From an uncultured Lachnospiraceae bacterium (GTDB lineage: Bacteria > Bacillota > Clostridia > Lachnospirales > Lachnospiraceae), in the NCBI GenBank assembly GCA_910577955.1, contig CAJTNC010000007.1, positions 29,772 to 93,771 on the forward strand: a stretch of DNA of 64,000 bases, in the 5' to 3' direction. Shown one piece after another: positions 17,875 through 27,191 of the stretch. The position numbers and the translations under genes were made by a program. Position 1 is the stretch's first letter. Each line of letters starts with the position of its first letter. A model generated the notes under the pieces. It made no database searches and had not been told where the DNA came from. It worked only from the letters and a program-made list of their open reading frames with translations.

Positions 17875-18804
17875 TCAAATCCCTTCCCCGTCAAAGGCCG
17901 GAATAAAGCTCTCCATCGCAGTCTCCCCCTCCTGAATAAACCCGCACTCCACGCCGAGGGAAAGCGCATAGTCCACCACTTCGCCGTATTCAGCTTCCGT
18001 CACCGGACGGTTCAGCTCCGGATAATCCGCAAGTTCAGGCATCGGCGTAAACTGGTTCATGATACTGATATAGATCCTGTTTCCGTAGGTTTTATGCAGA
18101 TAACCTATCACGTCTTTCGAGTCCTGCGTGCACCCCGGCAGCACCAAATGGCGCACGATAGTCCCCCGCTTCATCAGTCCGTCCTCGGCCCCATCCTCAA
18201 ACACTGCCTCCCCGGTCTGGCGCACCATCTCCGCCACCGCCGCCTTCGCCACTTCGCTGTAATTTGCCGCGCAGGAGTACCGCAGGCTCAGCCCGCTGTC
18301 CATATATTTAAAATCGGGCAGGTAGATATCCACCAACCCCTCCATCCTTTTTAGCGTATCCGCATATTCGTAGCTTCCCGTATTGTAGACCACGGGGAGC
18401 GACATCCCCTGCACTTTTGCCTTAGAGAGCGCCTCCGCAATCTGCGGCACAAAATGCCCCGGCGTCACAAGATTGATATTGTGGGCTCCTTTCTCCTGCA
18501 GTTCAAAAAATATATCGGAAAGTCTCTCTGCGGTGATCTGCTTTCCGGCATTCCCCATGGAAATACTTTTGTTCTGACAGTACACGCAGTGCAGATTACA
18601 GCCCGAAAAAAACACGGCGCCGGATCCCGACGTTCCTGAGATACACGGTTCCTCCCAATAATGAAGCGCCGCTCTCGCCGCCTTTATCCTGTCCGTCTGC
18701 CCGCATACGCCGCTCTCGCCGACCGCCCTTTTTGCCCTGCATTTTCTGGGACACAAGATACAGGCGTCTTCCGCCGATTTTTTATCTGATACCGCATACG
18801 TCAT
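17875..18804 (-). CDS. Radical SAM protein, PflA-like (COG1313 type)
   Basis: Iron-sulphur enzyme predicted to make a 5'-deoxyadenosyl radical. The 309-residue product has an N-terminal Cys pair region CILCPRKC plus GVCGQ, then the radical SAM triad in SGCNLHCVYCQNK. This layout is that of the pyruvate-formate-lyase-activase-like proteins of COG1313, whose substrate is mostly unknown. Start at 18804 is preceded by AAAGGAGAG; an upstream in-frame stretch to 18957 lacks support and overlaps promoter sequence. Likely cotranscribed with thiN. Confidence 0.88.
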   Translation of the reverse strand: MTYAVSDKKSAEDACILCPRKCRAKRAVGESGVCGQTDRIKAARAALHYWEEPCISGTSGSGAVFFSGCNLHCVYCQNKSISMGNAGKQITAERLSDIFFELQEKGAHNINLVTPGHFVPQIAEALSKAKVQGMSLPVVYNTGSYEYADTLKRMEGLVDIYLPDFKYMDSGLSLRYSCAANYSEVAKAAVAEMVRQTGEAVFEDGAEDGLMKRGTIVRHLVLPGCTQDSKDVIGYLHKTYGNRIYISIMNQFTPMPELADYPELNRPVTEAEYGEVVDYALSLGVECGFIQEGETAMESFIPAFDGEGI

Positions 18805-18853
18805 AGTTCTGCTCTCTCCTTTTACAAGCCTCTGAAAGCTGTCCGCATTTACC

Positions 18854-18881
18854 ATTATAAATGACAGTAAAAAATATACAA
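18854..18881 (-). promoter_or_regulatory. Candidate promoter of radical SAM-thiN operon
   Basis: Minus strand TTGTAT (18876-18881), 16-base spacer, TATAAT (18854-18859), 49 bases before the ATG at 18804. Confidence 0.55.
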
Positions 18882-18923
18882 GTACGGTCTTTACAACTTC
18901 TGTCTTTTTATAACAGTTTTCCG

Positions 18924-18953
18924 TTGACGCTGCGCACAGACATATCATATAAT
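18924..18953 (+). promoter_or_regulatory. Promoter of the FIST-chemoreceptor operon
   Basis: TTGACG (18924-18929), 18-base spacer, TATAAT (18948-18953), 63 bases before the FIST ATG. Confidence 0.65.
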
Positions 18954-19016
18954 ACATATGTGCATAAATATAGATTATTTATGCTTTCAGAAATAACAAT
19001 AGAAAGGAGTCTCAAA

Positions 19017-20072
19017 ATGAAACAAAGTTTTGGAATGGACTCACGCGGAGATTTAAAAGCGGCGGTTCGAGGCATCAACAGACCACAGTTTCTCATGTTA
19101 TTTTCCAATGCCGACCAGTTTGAAAGACATGTGCAGGAACTGGAATCTCTTTTTCCCGGCATTCCCAGCATCGGATGTATCGGCATGAGTTATGACACTA
19201 ACGTCGTGGAAAAGGGTGTCGGCGTTGTCGCCTTTTCGGATGGCGTCACTGCGGCGGCGGGCGTGCTGGAGGAAGTATCTTCCATGCCGGTCAAATACAT
19301 CAAACGTCTCGAAGAAGATATCGGAAAAGTGAATGCTTCCAAAAATAATACGATATGCATCGACCTTTGTACCGGAAACGACGCCTGCGTCCTGACTACC
19401 ATATACAGTGTTTTAAAACGCAGAAATATTTCTCTTGTGGGCGGAACCGGCGATGCCGGAAAGGTATCCGCCAACGGTCGTGTCTATCAGGATGCCGTGG
19501 TGTATGGTCTCGTGAAAAATGAACACGGCAAAATAAAAGCGTACAAAGAAAATATCTATCATCAGATGGGGGATTACCACTTTATTGCTTCCCGCACAAA
19601 CAGGGAAAAATATATTGTCGGCGCCCTGAACAACAAACCTGCAAAACAGGTTTATCAGGATATTCTCCATGTGACGGAAAAAGAGATCACAACACAGACT
19701 TTCAAAAATCCTTTCGGTAAACTGAACGGAGACGACACCTGCATTATTTCCATCAAAGAAGTGGACGGCAATTCTCTCGCCTGCTTCCGTCAGGTAAACG
19801 ATTCCGATATTCTGGTGTTGCTGGAACTTGGTGATTACAAAGAGATCGTGCGGAATACGATTTCACAGATACGGCACGACTTCCCGAAAATCTCCGGAAT
19901 CTTCTCCGTAAACTGCCTGTTCCGCTATCTGCTGTTTACCCAGAATAAGTACATGCAGGAATATCTCGGGGAGATGGGAAAACTCGGAAGTCACGCAGGC
20001 CTTGTAGGATATGGGGAACACTACAACAACTTTTTTGTCAATCAGTCCATGACCTGTGTTGTATTTGAATAA
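19017..20072 (+). CDS. FIST-domain sensory protein
   Basis: Predicted small-ligand sensor. The 351-residue protein matches the FIST_N/FIST_C layout: an N-terminal half with IPSIGCIGMSYDT and VGVVAFSDG, a VGGTGDAGK motif near residue 142, and a C-terminal half with NCLFRYLLFT and AGLVGYGEHYNNFFVNQS (FIST_C ends with this type of GEI-like strand). No signal peptide or membrane segment, so it is cytoplasmic. AAAGGAG precedes ATG 19017; the open frame before it overlaps the promoter. Lies 24 bases before a soluble chemoreceptor gene, implying the pair acts as one receptor. Confidence 0.88.
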   Translation: MKQSFGMDSRGDLKAAVRGINRPQFLMLFSNADQFERHVQELESLFPGIPSIGCIGMSYDTNVVEKGVGVVAFSDGVTAAAGVLEEVSSMPVKYIKRLEEDIGKVNASKNNTICIDLCTGNDACVLTTIYSVLKRRNISLVGGTGDAGKVSANGRVYQDAVVYGLVKNEHGKIKAYKENIYHQMGDYHFIASRTNREKYIVGALNNKPAKQVYQDILHVTEKEITTQTFKNPFGKLNGDDTCIISIKEVDGNSLACFRQVNDSDILVLLELGDYKEIVRNTISQIRHDFPKISGIFSVNCLFRYLLFTQNKYMQEYLGEMGKLGSHAGLVGYGEHYNNFFVNQSMTCVVFE

Positions 20073-20096
20073 GAAATATTATAGGAGGATCAAATT

Positions 20097-21044
20097 ATGC
20101 TTTTTGGGCGTAAAAATAAGACGGAAATAAATCCTGCCGCACGCAATGAGAAAAGTCTTTACCCTGTATTACATATCATAAACTGCCTGAAAGATTACCG
20201 CAATGATCTGGTACAAAAAGAGGTGGATTCTCTCTCTGAGTTAAACGAAATAGGCCACTCTTTCGACGATGTCCTTTCTCAGAACGACAGCTTTCAGGAA
20301 AAACTTCAAGAATTCGGGACCAATTTTACAAGCATTGAGGATGCCTCCGGGCAATTCAGCGCCGTAAAGGATACTATCGCTCAATCTGTCAGCACCGCAC
20401 AAAACGATGTGGGAGAACTGCGGAACAGTTCCCTGCAGGTGAAAGCCCATTTTGATGAAATGGAACAAACCTTTGCTGATCTGCAAAACGCCATAGAAAA
20501 GATCAGGCAGTCAACCTCCAAGATCGTTTCCATCGCAGAACAGACCAACATTCTGGCTCTGAACGCCTCCATAGAGGCCGCCCGCGCCGGCGAGCAGGGA
20601 AGAGGATTTGCTGTCGTCGCCACTCAGGTAAAAAAGCTGGTGGATGAGATCAAAGGGCTGACAAACGATGTGGATGCCGGTATTCTGGATGCAAACAACG
20701 GCGCCGAGCATCTTTTCAACAGCATTTCAACATCCCAGAAAGCTCTGGGCGACAGCCTTAAGAAAGTGGACGCAACTTCTAAAACCTTTGACGACATCAT
20801 CAAATCTGCGGACAACGCAGGATCCGTGCAGGAAGAAATCTCCGGTGTGATTATGGAGTCAAAGACCGCGTTAGGTTCGCTGTGCTCTTTCTTTGAGGAG
20901 ATCAAAGACAAATATCAGGAAATGATGGAGCATATCCAACGTGCCGAGCATCTGGGTTCCACAAAAAGCGCCATGTTTGAAGACATTGACAATATGATGT
21001 CCCAGATTCCGCTTGTTATTAAGGATTATAACGGCACCGTCTAA
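20097..21044 (+). CDS. Soluble methyl-accepting chemotaxis-type signalling protein
   Basis: Cytoplasmic signalling protein of 315 residues. The centre has the invariant receptor tip EQTNILALNASIEAARAGEQ followed by GRGFAVVATQVKKL (about 145-180), which contacts CheA/CheW. Flanks are long coiled coils. There is no membrane segment and no recognisable sensor domain, so the FIST protein encoded just upstream probably supplies ligand sensing. ATAGGAGGA precedes the ATG. No che genes are in the window. Confidence 0.92.
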   Translation: MLFGRKNKTEINPAARNEKSLYPVLHIINCLKDYRNDLVQKEVDSLSELNEIGHSFDDVLSQNDSFQEKLQEFGTNFTSIEDASGQFSAVKDTIAQSVSTAQNDVGELRNSSLQVKAHFDEMEQTFADLQNAIEKIRQSTSKIVSIAEQTNILALNASIEAARAGEQGRGFAVVATQVKKLVDEIKGLTNDVDAGILDANNGAEHLFNSISTSQKALGDSLKKVDATSKTFDDIIKSADNAGSVQEEISGVIMESKTALGSLCSFFEEIKDKYQEMMEHIQRAEHLGSTKSAMFEDIDNMMSQIPLVIKDYNGTV

Positions 21045-21114
21045 TACCGTTGCCGCCGCGAGAAATTTTGATATAGCGCAGAGAAATTTTCTGTATACAA
21101 AGGGAGCTGCCCGT

Positions 21115-22374
21115 ATGGCTAGATATCATATATCAAACAAAAATATTTACGGATTTAAAGATAATATATATCAGATGTTTCTGCTGATACCGTTGGTCAT
21201 AGCCCTGTCACTGTTAGCGGAATTTGTTCTGGGGCCGCTTTTTTATAATGCGTATCAGAAAGATACCGTGCTGAAAGACGGTATGGCCGGAAGCGAAGCG
21301 GGGGGCGAAATCCCCGTGGCGCAGTCCATAGCGGATATGGAAAAATTCGGCACATTTACGCTTATCACCAGCGGAACGGTCCTCAAGTATGATACGGTCC
21401 GCAGCGGAGAAAATATCTATCACCGGATCGAGCTGCCAAGCGGCGAAAAAGTCATTGCCCATATCAATCAAAAGGCGCTTTTAGAGTCTAACAAAGTCGG
21501 TCTCTATCGCCTGCCCGCAGGGGAATGGAGAGTCTGGGAGGCGCCTGATGAAGTTATGGTATATGAGGAATTTCTGGCGGTAACGGATCACTATGTGGAT
21601 ATGTACGGAGATTATGCCCCGGTACTGTCAGAGTCAGATTACGGTATGGGACTTGGCAAAAAAGCTTCCGCATGGATCTTTATTATTGTCATGACGCTCT
21701 ACAGAGTGATCGGCGTCAGGCGCCGGCGCTTTGCACCTGCTCTGTTCTGGAAAAGGGATCCTCTACTGCCCCGCAATGATCTGGAATGCTGGTGCGCTTC
21801 CAGTTTTGCCATCTGGGCCCATTCCTTTTCGATGCTGGAGGGCTGGCCTCTGATTACCGGTGTCCACGGCAGCAGAAAAGCAGTGGCTAATTTCAAGAAA
21901 GTGGCCTTGGGGGAGCAGTGGGATATCAAAAACAGACAGGACGGACTGAATACCGTGCACGAGCTGGTGGAAAAGCATGCAGGGCGCCTTGACACGGAGT
22001 ACCCGGGCTGGGATCTGTGTCGGGCCACGCAGTTGTTAGGTATGATGTATCTCGTAAACATGATAGACAGGGAAGAGTTGGATCTGGAATTTTCCGCTGC
22101 CGGAAAGGTAATCCAGCAAAAATTTCACTCTTGGGATGCCATGGCGGAAAGTTATCTTGCGGGCTACGAAGCATGGCTTACGCGGGTCGGAAGTGCGAAT
22201 GCCGCACAAAGCGCCGCTTACCGCAGAAATACTTTTGAAAGGTTAAAGGCAAATCCGGACGGGCCTTACTCCGTCCCCTTTCGGATGGATCTGAACTATA
22301 ATCCGGGAAGCGGCAAGGGTGAGAGGAACGTTGTAAAGAGAGTGCTGGCTAATTATCGGGCGCAAAATGCATAA
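21115..22374 (+). CDS. DUF1266 domain membrane protein
   Basis: Protein of 419 residues of unknown function. It has a membrane segment near residues 20-45, an extracytoplasmic stretch of about 130 residues, a second membrane segment near 183-200, and a cytoplasmic C-terminal DUF1266 region with LEGWPLITGVHG, GWDLCRATQLLGMMYLV and a repeated DAMAESYLAGYEAW helix. GGGAGCTG lies upstream of ATG 21115. Third gene of the FIST-receptor operon by position, 70 bases after the receptor; link to signalling is inference. Confidence 0.8.
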   Translation: MARYHISNKNIYGFKDNIYQMFLLIPLVIALSLLAEFVLGPLFYNAYQKDTVLKDGMAGSEAGGEIPVAQSIADMEKFGTFTLITSGTVLKYDTVRSGENIYHRIELPSGEKVIAHINQKALLESNKVGLYRLPAGEWRVWEAPDEVMVYEEFLAVTDHYVDMYGDYAPVLSESDYGMGLGKKASAWIFIIVMTLYRVIGVRRRRFAPALFWKRDPLLPRNDLECWCASSFAIWAHSFSMLEGWPLITGVHGSRKAVANFKKVALGEQWDIKNRQDGLNTVHELVEKHAGRLDTEYPGWDLCRATQLLGMMYLVNMIDREELDLEFSAAGKVIQQKFHSWDAMAESYLAGYEAWLTRVGSANAAQSAAYRRNTFERLKANPDGPYSVPFRMDLNYNPGSGKGERNVVKRVLANYRAQNA

Positions 22375-22384
22375 CTGCGCCCAT

Positions 22385-25099
22385 TTACTCTTTCAGGTTC
22401 TCCCTCAGTTTCTCCTCCATTCCCTCTAACATGTAACGCTTTCCGACGGACTGTCTTTCCAGATAGTCCTCTCTCATATTTTGACTATAATAGTCAATCT
22501 CTTGTTTCAAATCTCTCGCCGACAGCAGCCTGCAGCCCTGCCCTCTGATGATGATCTGTTCCAATCCGTCGGAAGTGGCTACGGTAATGTCGTATTTCTT
22601 CCCATTCTCGTGTGAAAACCTCTCAATATACTGATCCGCAGTCTCCGCCTCCTTCGTGTAGACCACATGGATATTGTGGTAGTCAAACATCTCCGTATCA
22701 TGGCCTTTCACCCGATAGGCGTCAAACACAGCGATCACTTCTATGCCGCGCATCCCCTGATAATTGCACAGGATATCAAGCAGTCTTCCCCTTGCGCCGT
22801 CGATACTTGCCTTTGCCAGTTCCTGCAGCTCTTCCCACGCAAAAATGATATTATATCCGTCCACCAGCAAATACTCTGCTCTTTTTAGCCCGGACTTCGC
22901 CGGCTTTTTTGTTCCCTCTTCTCTATATTCCAACGTTTTGGCGGGAACGGCCTTTCCCTTGGCATTCCACTTTCGTCCGCTTCCCTGCGGCCTGCTGTTG
23001 GCATGTGACACCCCCGCCAATATGGCGTCGATCTCCTCCGTGCCGATAGCTCTGTCCGCCGCAGCACGTTCCTCCCCCGCCGCCTGCAGCCGCTTTATCT
23101 GCTCCTCCATCGTCGGTTTTTCTTTCACGCTGCTCTCCACATGCATGTAAGCAGGTGCATCATACCACGGCACCAAAAAGCCCGCTCCGTGAGCGCAAAA
23201 TACTGAGGACGAGGGATTCAGGACATCCGCCTCCGGATCATAACCGATCCGCCCTATCACTTCCTCCTGATCATGGCAGGGCGCATAACCGGCCGGCAGA
23301 CAAACCAAATGACCCTGTCCTTTCGTGTAAGCCGTCACTTCAATCTGATAATCCTGCAGACAGGCCGCTGGAGCTTGTCCCCGCAGCAAAGCTGTATCTC
23401 CTTCCATTTCCGGCGCCGATATCTTCGCCTGCATTCTCTCCAGATCGGTCATGGCCCGTCCGGTCATCCGGGCTGGAATCTCCAGCGTAAATTCATAATA
23501 CGGCTCCAACAGCACGGATTCCGCCTGCATCAGCCCCTGCCGCACCGCCCGGTAAGTGGCCTGCCTGAAATCCCCTCCTTCGGTATGTTTCAGATGGGCC
23601 TTTCCTCCGGTCAATGTGATCTTTATATCCGTTATGGCTGATCCGGTCAAAACCCCTTTGTGCTCCCGTTCTTCCAGATGGGTCAGTATCAGCCTCTGCC
23701 AATTTCGGTCCAACACATCCTCGCTGCACGCCGACATTGTCTGAATGCCGCTGCCCCGTTCTCCGGGTTCCATCAAAAGCTGCACTTCCGCATAGTGCCG
23801 GAGGGGTTCAAAATGCCCTACTCCCTCCACCGTATTTGCGATGGTTTCCCGATAGACGATATTGCCCGGCCCGAAAGTTACTCCCATCTGAAAGCGTTCT
23901 GATATCATACTTTGCAGCACTTCCAGCTGTACCGGTCCCATAAGCTGCATCCGGATCTCCTGTATACTCTCCTCCCAAAGAATATGAAGCTCCGGCTCTT
24001 CCTCCTCCAACTGCTTAAGCTTCCCCAAAGCCTCCGCAGGCTTTACATCATCCGGCAGATAGACTTTGTAAGTCAACACCGGTTCCAACATAGGCGGCAG
24101 CGACGAGTTTTCTACCCCCAGCCCATCCCCGGGCATAGTATATGACAGACCTGTCACAGCATAAATGCCGCCCTTGTCAGCTCTATCGACAGTTTCGTAT
24201 TTTTCCCCGGAATAGCTGCGTATCTGTGTCACTTTCTCCCGCCACAGACTGCTGCCATCCTCAGACATTCCCTCAGTCAGACGTTCTGACATCCGGCCGG
24301 TCACTTCTTCCCTGACTTTCAGACAGCCTCCGGTGATTTTCAAAAAGGTCAGACGATTTCCCTGTCTGTCTCTGGAAATCTTGTAAACTCTGGCTGCAAA
24401 AGGGTCCTCTTCTCCGGCTTCCGTACCTCCGGCGTAATCTCTAAGTGCCTTTAACAGTTCCTCCACACCTTCCAATTTGAGGGCGGAGCCAAAAAAGCAG
24501 GGAAACAGCTTTCTCTCCGCCACCAACTCTGCAATCTCCTCTTTCCCGATGCTGCCTGTCTCCAAAAACTCTTCCAACAATCTTTCCTCGCAGACCGCTA
24601 TATTCTCATAAAAATCTCCCATGTTTTGACCCGAAAAGTCAACAATGTTTTCTCCGAGCTTCTCCTGACATTCCCGCAAAAGCTGCTCCTTATCCGTACC
24701 CGGCTGATCCATCTTGTTGAAAAACAGAAATGTAGGGATCTCATACCTCTTTAAAAGCCGCCACAGCGTTCTGGTATGCCCCTGCACACCGTCGGCGCCG
24801 CTTATAAGCAAAACCGCATGATCGATCACCTGCAGCGCCCGCTCCATCTCCGCCGAAAAGTCCACATGTCCCGGCGTATCAAGCAAGGTGATCTCCATAT
24901 CTTCATAATGCAGGCGCGCCTGTTTGGAAAATATGGTGATCCCCCGTTTTCTTTCCAGTTCGTAAGTATCCAGAAAGGCATCCCGGTTGTCTACCCGCCC
25001 CAGCCTGCGGATTGCACCGCACTGGTAGAGCAGCCCTTCGGAGAGCGTAGTCTTGCCCGCGTCCACATGGGCCAAAATGCCTGTTACAAGTTTTTTCAT
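22385..25099 (-). CDS. EF-G/TetM-like translation GTPase fused to Rae1 (YacP) NYN endonuclease
   Basis: Fusion of a ribosome-binding GTPase with a predicted ribosome-dependent RNase; 904 residues. GTPase: AHVDAGKTT (10-18), RGITI (52-56), DTPGHVD (74-80), NKMD (128-131), followed by EF-G-like domains to about 650. The loop that in Tet(M) reads SPVST is here HLKHTEGGDFRQ, so drug eviction is doubtful. A linker (about 650-735) leads to a C-terminal domain (740-904) closely resembling B. subtilis Rae1/YacP: LLVDGYNIIFAW, AVFDAYRVKG, TKEAETADQYIE and VATSDGLEQ with the acidic NYN/PIN residues. Rae1 cuts mRNA in the ribosomal A site. Start at 25099 overlaps the pdaA-type gene's stop by ATGA, so translation is coupled. 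Confidence 0.88.
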   Translation of the reverse strand: MKKLVTGILAHVDAGKTTLSEGLLYQCGAIRRLGRVDNRDAFLDTYELERKRGITIFSKQARLHYEDMEITLLDTPGHVDFSAEMERALQVIDHAVLLISGADGVQGHTRTLWRLLKRYEIPTFLFFNKMDQPGTDKEQLLRECQEKLGENIVDFSGQNMGDFYENIAVCEERLLEEFLETGSIGKEEIAELVAERKLFPCFFGSALKLEGVEELLKALRDYAGGTEAGEEDPFAARVYKISRDRQGNRLTFLKITGGCLKVREEVTGRMSERLTEGMSEDGSSLWREKVTQIRSYSGEKYETVDRADKGGIYAVTGLSYTMPGDGLGVENSSLPPMLEPVLTYKVYLPDDVKPAEALGKLKQLEEEEPELHILWEESIQEIRMQLMGPVQLEVLQSMISERFQMGVTFGPGNIVYRETIANTVEGVGHFEPLRHYAEVQLLMEPGERGSGIQTMSACSEDVLDRNWQRLILTHLEEREHKGVLTGSAITDIKITLTGGKAHLKHTEGGDFRQATYRAVRQGLMQAESVLLEPYYEFTLEIPARMTGRAMTDLERMQAKISAPEMEGDTALLRGQAPAACLQDYQIEVTAYTKGQGHLVCLPAGYAPCHDQEEVIGRIGYDPEADVLNPSSSVFCAHGAGFLVPWYDAPAYMHVESSVKEKPTMEEQIKRLQAAGEERAAADRAIGTEEIDAILAGVSHANSRPQGSGRKWNAKGKAVPAKTLEYREEGTKKPAKSGLKRAEYLLVDGYNIIFAWEELQELAKASIDGARGRLLDILCNYQGMRGIEVIAVFDAYRVKGHDTEMFDYHNIHVVYTKEAETADQYIERFSHENGKKYDITVATSDGLEQIIIRGQGCRLLSARDLKQEIDYYSQNMREDYLERQSVGKRYMLEGMEEKLRENLKE

Positions 25100-26052
25100 G
25101 ATGTCAGATCCTCTAAAGCACCGAACCGGTACCCCATTTCCTCCCATTTTGTCAACAGTTCATCCAAAATCTCACCGTTGGTCTTTGATGTATTGTGCAA
25201 GAGCACCACCGCCCCGGGATGGACTCTTCCGGTCAACTTCGCAAAAGCCTCCTCTTGCGTAGGCTGAGCGTCCACATTCCAGTCCACATAGGCCAGACTC
25301 CAGAACACTGTCTGATAGCCCAGTTTTTTTGCCATTGCCAAATTCTCCAAATTATACTTTCCCTGAGGCGGTCTGTAAAAGCGGTCTAACTCCTTCCCGG
25401 TAATCTCTTTGTATTTATCTGCCACCGTGTCCAGTTCCTCACGAAATTTCGCCTCCTCGGCAAGTGCATCCATATCGAGATGGTGCCACGTATGGTTTCC
25501 CACCATGTGTCCCTCCTCGCTCATCCGCTTCACAAGATCCGGCGCACTCTCGAGAAAATGCCCGACTACAAAGAAGGTCCCTTTGGCGTTATGCTTTTTT
25601 AACGCGTCCAAAATCTTTTCCGTGTTTCCGTTCTCATAGCCGCAGTCAAAAGTCAGATACAGCACTTTCTCCTTATCATCCCCCAGATACCAAGCGTCAT
25701 ACTCTCTCAATTCCTCCTTGGAAAGGCTGCCGTTTGGCTGTTTTTCACTGCCGTCCGCCCCGAAGCCCAACCCCCAGCTTCCGGAGGACGCGGCCTCCAC
25801 ATACTGTTCTCCACCGTGGGCCGCGACGTTTACGCCTTCCCGCAGCTCATCACCGTCGTTTTCACGGTAGCCCACCTCGCTCTCATTACCGGAAACACCG
25901 CCGTCTTCGTATTGATTGCCTTCTTCTTTCACGCCATTTTCCTCTCCGGGCAGCAGCTTTTTCCCGAAAAAGAGCACTAATACCAGAATTACCGCCCAGA
26001 AAGCTGTTTTCACCAATTTTCCGCTGTTGATCTTTCCCTGCTTTTTCTCCAT
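25096..26052 (-). CDS. pdaA: Polysaccharide deacetylase, PdaA type (muramic delta-lactam formation)
   Basis: Predicted de-N-acetylase of spore-cortex peptidoglycan, membrane-anchored. The 318-residue protein has an N-terminal membrane anchor (about 13-33), an acidic/Gly-rich linker, and a NodB domain with YLTFDCGYENGNT (metal-binding Asp), HTWHHLDM (metal His), FYRPPQGKYN and AVVLLHNTSKTN. The CGYENG form of the first motif marks PdaA rather than a general chitin deacetylase. Start at 26052 follows AGAGGGGA. Ends with a four-base overlap with the next gene. Confidence 0.9.
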   Translation of the reverse strand: MEKKQGKINSGKLVKTAFWAVILVLVLFFGKKLLPGEENGVKEEGNQYEDGGVSGNESEVGYRENDGDELREGVNVAAHGGEQYVEAASSGSWGLGFGADGSEKQPNGSLSKEELREYDAWYLGDDKEKVLYLTFDCGYENGNTEKILDALKKHNAKGTFFVVGHFLESAPDLVKRMSEEGHMVGNHTWHHLDMDALAEEAKFREELDTVADKYKEITGKELDRFYRPPQGKYNLENLAMAKKLGYQTVFWSLAYVDWNVDAQPTQEEAFAKLTGRVHPGAVVLLHNTSKTNGEILDELLTKWEEMGYRFGALEDLTS

Positions 26053-26121
26053 TCTTTCCCCTCTTACATGCACATATCTTTTCTATATGATTATGTAAGT
26101 ACAGGGTGTCCGTAGACCAAT

Positions 26122-27000
26122 TTATCCGAGAGTGATCGTATAGGAAGTTTCAAACACACTGCCTGCCGTCAGCTCATTCTCCCATCTCTTCTCCGGCAGT
26201 TCCCCGTCAAAATCCACATCGTCACATCTGCCGCACCAAGGCTCGATGCAAATAAACGGCGCATTCTTCTCAATCGGCGTCCAGATTCCCACAAGGGGCA
26301 TATCAAAATCTACCCGCACATACTCATTCCCGTCCGGGCCGCAGAGCGACACCGCATCCGTCTGTCCTTCCTCCAAAACGATGGTATCCGCATCAAACAG
26401 ATCCGGCGTGATCGGCAGATAACCGTCCTCCAGACCAAATTCCAACGTATCTTCGGCCACCAGTCCTCCCTCTATCACAGCGGAAATGATTTCCTGCAGC
26501 GGTTTCCCAGCTTTCATGAACCGCAGCATGTACTCGCTTTGTTTTCCCTTTCCCTCCATCGGACAATTGAACGCCGGATGGCCTCCGATGGAAAAATACA
26601 AGGGCTTGTCGTCCGTATTTTCCACACGCCATCCAAGCACCAGCTTGTCCTCTTTCAGTTCATAAGACAGTTCCAACAGAAAACGGAAGGGATAATTTTT
26701 CAACGTCTCCTGCGTCTCGGTGATACTCATCACAAGCTTCGTATCCGTCTGTGAAACAGGCGTAAACTCCATATCTCTTGCAAACCCATGCTGCCCCATC
26801 TCAAAGGTCTTCCCCTGATAACGGTACTGCTTTTTCTTCAAACCGCCCACAAAGGGAAACAGGATCGGCGCATGCCTGTTCCAGTAAGCAGGATCCCCGT
26901 TCCACATATATTCCTTTCCATCTTTTTTAAGTGAGATCAGTTCCGCGCCTTTCGAACGGATTACCGCTTCCGTACTTCCATTTTTTAAGCAAAATTCCAT
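26122..27000 (-). CDS. Aldose 1-epimerase family protein (LacX-like)
   Basis: Probable sugar mutarotase or hexose-6-phosphate epimerase-like protein. The 292-residue product has the family's beta-sandwich motifs: RHAPILFPFVGGLKK, QHGFARDMEF, the catalytic-region His in SIGGHPAFNCP, and the late CIEPWCGRCD with the Glu expected for the base. I start at 27000, where AGAGGAG is upstream; the longer frame to 27054 lacks a site. Substrate unknown. Confidence 0.9.
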   Translation of the reverse strand: MEFCLKNGSTEAVIRSKGAELISLKKDGKEYMWNGDPAYWNRHAPILFPFVGGLKKKQYRYQGKTFEMGQHGFARDMEFTPVSQTDTKLVMSITETQETLKNYPFRFLLELSYELKEDKLVLGWRVENTDDKPLYFSIGGHPAFNCPMEGKGKQSEYMLRFMKAGKPLQEIISAVIEGGLVAEDTLEFGLEDGYLPITPDLFDADTIVLEEGQTDAVSLCGPDGNEYVRVDFDMPLVGIWTPIEKNAPFICIEPWCGRCDDVDFDGELPEKRWENELTAGSVFETSYTITLG

Positions 27001-27060
27001 ATCTTTACTCCTCTCCGATGTAATTATTTTCAGTATAGCATAAAACTTTTCCATATACTA

Positions 27061-27089
27061 TTGCAAGATCGGATTTCTTATGTTATTAT
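27061..27089 (+). promoter_or_regulatory. Promoter of the DegV gene
   Basis: TTGCAA (27061-27066), 17-base spacer, TATTAT (27084-27089), 102 bases before the DegV ATG, leaving room for a structured leader. Confidence 0.55.
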
Positions 27090-27100
27090 CATGTAGTAAT

Positions 27101-27159
27101 AAAAACCAGATAATAAGGTCTTTTAGAAAAGACCTTGTCATATAAAAAATCCGGTTTTT
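27101..27159 (+). promoter_or_regulatory. Nested hairpin in the DegV 5' leader
   Basis: AAAAACCAGAT (27101-27111) pairs with ATCCGGTTTTT (27149-27159, one mismatch) and encloses a 10-bp stem AAGGTCTTTT/AAAAGACCTT (27115-27136). The 3' arm ends in a U-run, so the whole could act as a terminator or attenuator just inside the transcript. Confidence 0.5.
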
Positions 27160-27191
27160 AAAAAACATACTTTTATAAATGGAGAAAAAAT

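Noticed and set aside
22385..25099. Tetracycline resistance gene of the tet(M)/tet(W) class
   Set aside because: The GTPase is similar in layout, but the SPVST loop needed to dislodge the drug is replaced and a Rae1 domain is added; resistance is not supported.
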